The notes under the pieces were generated by a model, which saw only the letters and a program-made list of their open reading frames with translations, did no database searches and was not told the DNA's origin. The translations under genes and the position numbers were made by a program. A stretch of DNA of 64,000 nucleotides from Flavobacterium piscinae. Lineage in GTDB: Bacteria; Bacteroidota; Bacteroidia; Flavobacteriales; Flavobacteriaceae. The DNA is taken from assembly GCF_004122145.1 (NCBI RefSeq), contig NZ_SBKQ01000004.1, positions 217,024 to 281,023 on the forward strand. The letters run 5' to 3'. Positions 63,401-64,000 of the stretch are shown here, piece after piece; the first letter of the stretch is position 1; each line of letters opens with the position of its first letter.

Positions 63401-64000
63401 AGTAACATCAAATACTGGTGTTTGTGAAATAAACGAAAGTCATACAGTAACACTTACTGTTATTGAAGTTATTGAGCCTGTTTTTGACTCAATTACAACA
63501 ACTTACTGTATTGGTGCAACACCAGATGAATTACCAATACCAACGAATGGCATAACGGGTATATGGGAACCTGCAACCATTGATACATCAGTTGCTGTTG
63601 TTGATGCGGAATATACATTTACTCCAGATGCAGGACAATGTGCAAGTGTTGTTACATGGTTAATTACCGTAACAGAAGAAGTGATTCCAACATTTGATCC
63701 TATTGTAACAGCTTATTGTCTTAATGCAACACCGGATGCTTTACCAACAGCAACAAACGGTATTACAGGAACATGGAGTCCTGCAACTATTGATACTTCT
63801 GCAGCAGTTACAGATGCAGAATATGTGTTTACTCCTGATGCAGGACAATGTGCTACTACAGTTACTCTGTTAATCACCGTATCCTCAGAGATTTTACCAA
63901 CTTTTGATCCGATATCAGTTTGTCAAGGTTCGGAATCACCGTTATTACCGACGACTTCATTGGAGGGAGTAACGGGAACATGGAGTGGGACAATTGACAC
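57474..64000 (+). CDS. Giant secreted multidomain adhesin, N-terminal part (runs off the window)
   Basis: About 2175 codons are visible without a stop. A signal peptide ends TVAYSQ. In order: a choice-of-anchor/MAM-like domain (~20-190), a fibronectin type III domain (~195-280), a beta-sandwich and another FnIII, then three 206-residue repeats (~515-1135). Each repeat pairs a DSFGDGWNGARM beta domain with an FnIII domain (EVSWTPIPG, YNVYVRAIC). Then come a second MAM-like domain (~1137-1305), another FnIII, a beta domain with NFCFFGQSFTQAKVGSNGV, and Ig-like repeats of about 70 residues at the right edge (CLNATPDALPT...TFTPDAGQCA). This is typical of T9SS-exported surface adhesins; a C-terminal sorting domain is expected beyond the window. 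It is transcribed alone, divergent from hflX. Confidence 0.85.
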   Translation, partial: MKRITLLLLLFIMTGTVAYSQVPQDFEGGIPTGWARYNNAFGSNQWTTVNTVATPPIVCEGTISAFVNGTENIGAGNTSEKWLVSTEVTVPDNGQLVFSTRSTINGFQNTTYQIRVSTVDQFSGFQIVASWTEAELTEVFNICEEKTVDLTGFQGQNIYIAFVLSVTQPTAAPTGDRWIVDDVRVVERCLNPENIQVGMISQVGATITWDNPSGAQLFEVEIVEFPNTPTGVGVQVGPGTSYSPTNLNPTTQYEVYVRAICSESSSEWVGPANFTTSSPGLTCDSAIPIDSGLPYSTTDNTSNYSDDIDGTPGSSGCGAAGNFLNGNNVYYSYTADFDGVVNVTMTPTGNNSGLFIYNSCANVGVSCIAGVANNAGTPRVIDLPVVSGQTYYIVISTSGTPATIPYTLALQVVNCPPPTNLGAVGGQTSAVLNWDANGATSWEYVVQTAGSTVPVGAGVQTNSFENVNVTTLFDSTPLVASSQYQYWVRRDCGDGSFSAWAGPFLFNTTICEPNEQCLYTFRMSDSFGDGWNGARMEIRQNGIVIATIGETFTGGNGPVDVTVSLCTGVPFELFWTVGGGFPGEVRIQVINPFDQVLYNMNTASAGLVNTELYSGLVDCDFPACLPPDGVTVDNISDVSAEVSWTPIPGITQYEVIVLLNGDPAPGATSTGTITSDNPFLIEGLTGATIYNVYVRAICSTPTPSNWTPVTVFNTTVCPIEDQCEYTFRMTDSFGDGWNGARMQIRQNGIVVATIGATFTGGAGPVDVVVPLCDGLPFDLFWSVGGTFAGEVRIEVINNFDQTVYNMNVASAGLVGTVLYEDNLVQCGIPECLPPTGITFDNIGDSSAEVSWTPIPGVTEYEVIVLPNGSPAPDAGSTGTVTTDNPFLIEGLTGATIYNVYVRAICDGNPSNWTPVAVFNTTICPLEEQCNYIFRMRDSFGDGWNGARMQIRQNGIVVATIGATFTGGAGPIDVVVPLCNGIPFELFWSVGGTFAGEVRIEVINPFDQTLYNMNVASAGLVNTVLYTAMVDCDNPACLPPNNIVVANVGQENAEVSWDAIPGFDNYEVIVVPAGSPAPADTDTGTVTTDNPFLIEGLTPSSSYTVYVRTICSETSISPWTTSPATFITTQIPAELDYAEGFEGTHGWSFVNGASVNRWTVGTATNNGGTQAMYISNDTGVSNTYTTGGSATTVHAYRDIEIPNAVNEGTLSFDWRALGESTFDYFRVWIVPTSFNPTQGTQITAAASGGVQLGANFNQNGNYTTQTYILSLAPYAGTTIRLVFEWRNDGSGGTQPPAAIDNINLSLVTCPSPIDLLPQTEIGSFSVDLTWTPVGTETQWEVFIQPLGAGAPGPGTVGIIVDQPNYTFIAAEDEFYEFYVRAICSEDDLSFWAGPEQFSIFIPPGCASVDVVGVGVDIVDGSVVVCPDSDIEEINLSASFYGIASTTSYAVESIEYAPPFPFVGGIQTSVETDDVWSDAIDLPFNFCFFGQSFTQAKVGSNGVVQFGNGMADGGFCPWSYTQNVPDPTFPILNAIYGVYQDIDPSVENAFAIPNINYQVLGTYPCRALVVNFSQVAQFSGGCNNNPTIGAQTTQIVIYEISNIIEVYVQRREPCTAWNGGRGVIGIQNATGTDGYTPPGRNTGTWSAIDEAWRFLPNGESDVDFQWLMNGELYSDQEDISIVLTPEQQLELETNLSLTLEMQAVATYATCTPGEEVTTSKTVDIVYIIEFPSNDPIDLESCSATSTAIFDLTQNNEVVLGTFDPALFLFTYYLSEEDAQVPQNPIENPEAFEGTEGQQIWVRVSDLTNTCSLVKSFFLTFGDDIVTPIVEFEYDPAVICVSSTSGLLLPTLATDFNTGGEFTSTTGLVIDPTTGEINLGTSTAGIYEVVYTLEPQGCTDGGSFTFTVELVNAVTPITEFNYDEAEYCKSGPNPVLTPAVDFDTTGTFTTTPEGLTIDASTGAIDLSTSTAGIYEITYLVTSNTGVCEINESHTVTLTVIEVIEPVFDSITTTYCIGATPDELPIPTNGITGIWEPATIDTSVAVVDAEYTFTPDAGQCASVVTWLITVTEEVIPTFDPIVTAYCLNATPDALPTATNGITGTWSPATIDTSAAVTDAEYVFTPDAGQCATTVTLLITVSSEILPTFDPISVCQGSESPLLPTTSLEGVTGTWSGTID
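59016..60873 (+). repeat. Three in-frame 618-bp tandem repeats inside the adhesin gene
   Basis: The QCxYxFRM start of each unit lies exactly 618 bp (206 residues) from the next: its Cys codons are at 59022, 59640 and 60258. The second and third units are most alike, which points to recent duplication. The FnIII part of the third unit is more diverged. Confidence 0.85.

Noticed and set aside
57474..64000. Adhesin repeats as an assembly artefact
   Set aside because: The three units differ throughout at the DNA level, which argues for real duplicates, though a collapsed extra unit cannot be ruled out.

Overview
The window is chromosomal DNA from a member of the Flavobacteriaceae, most likely Flavobacterium or a close relative. 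The evidence is low GC content, almost no Shine-Dalgarno sites, repeated TAnnTTTG promoter -7 boxes, type IX secretion (T9SS) cargo proteins, gliding-motility genes, and a SUF cluster with the DUF59, DUF2480 and DUF3078 genes typical of this family. No rRNA, tRNA, CRISPR array, prophage or transposase gene was seen.

Layout. Positions 1-10331 (minus strand) hold a sprC-sprD-sprB operon for gliding adhesin SprB; SprB runs off the left edge. Positions 10702-17100 hold glnS, a band-7 protein, an outer-membrane barrel, gltX and an AlkB-like hydroxylase. Positions 17208-24712 hold DUF4175, ybeY, mnmG, a methyltransferase and an OmpH-like lipoprotein, with three parS-like sites around mnmG that suggest the chromosome-origin region. 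Positions 24852-28690 hold a PIF1-like helicase, a DoxX protein and holB. Positions 28903-35597 hold a secreted protein joining a SprB-like N-terminal domain to a SPOR-like C-terminus, then pgk, a LysM lytic transglycosylase, a DUF4837 lipoprotein and a GNAT. Positions 35599-39309 (minus) are a tightly packed rnpA-DUF4349-S41 protease-OmpA unit. Next come an orphan membrane protein ending in a REP-like inverted repeat, two secreted proteases and a metallo-beta-lactamase-fold hydrolase. Positions 45104-55805 are the SUF iron-sulfur cluster locus with accessory insertions. Finally there is hflX and, from 57474 past the right edge, a giant secreted adhesin with three 618-bp tandem repeats.

How the genes work together. 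SprB, SprC, SprD, the hybrid protein at 28903 and the giant adhesin point to a T9SS-equipped gliding surface. sufA/B/C/D/S/E/T form one Fe-S assembly pathway, split by an inverted serine-hydrolase gene between sufD and sufS.

The most unusual signal is in the spacers of the SUF locus. At least six gaps hold short-period arrays (units of 6-7, 7 or 9 bp) that face each other in inverted orientation. The unit sequence differs from gap to gap while the architecture stays the same. Two such gaps carry small accessory genes known for patchy distribution: a four-helix-bundle S23-like protein and a GxxExxY protein. Other dispersed repeats include a 27-bp palindromic-element arm present both in an intergenic region (55826) and inside the gltX reading frame (14868).
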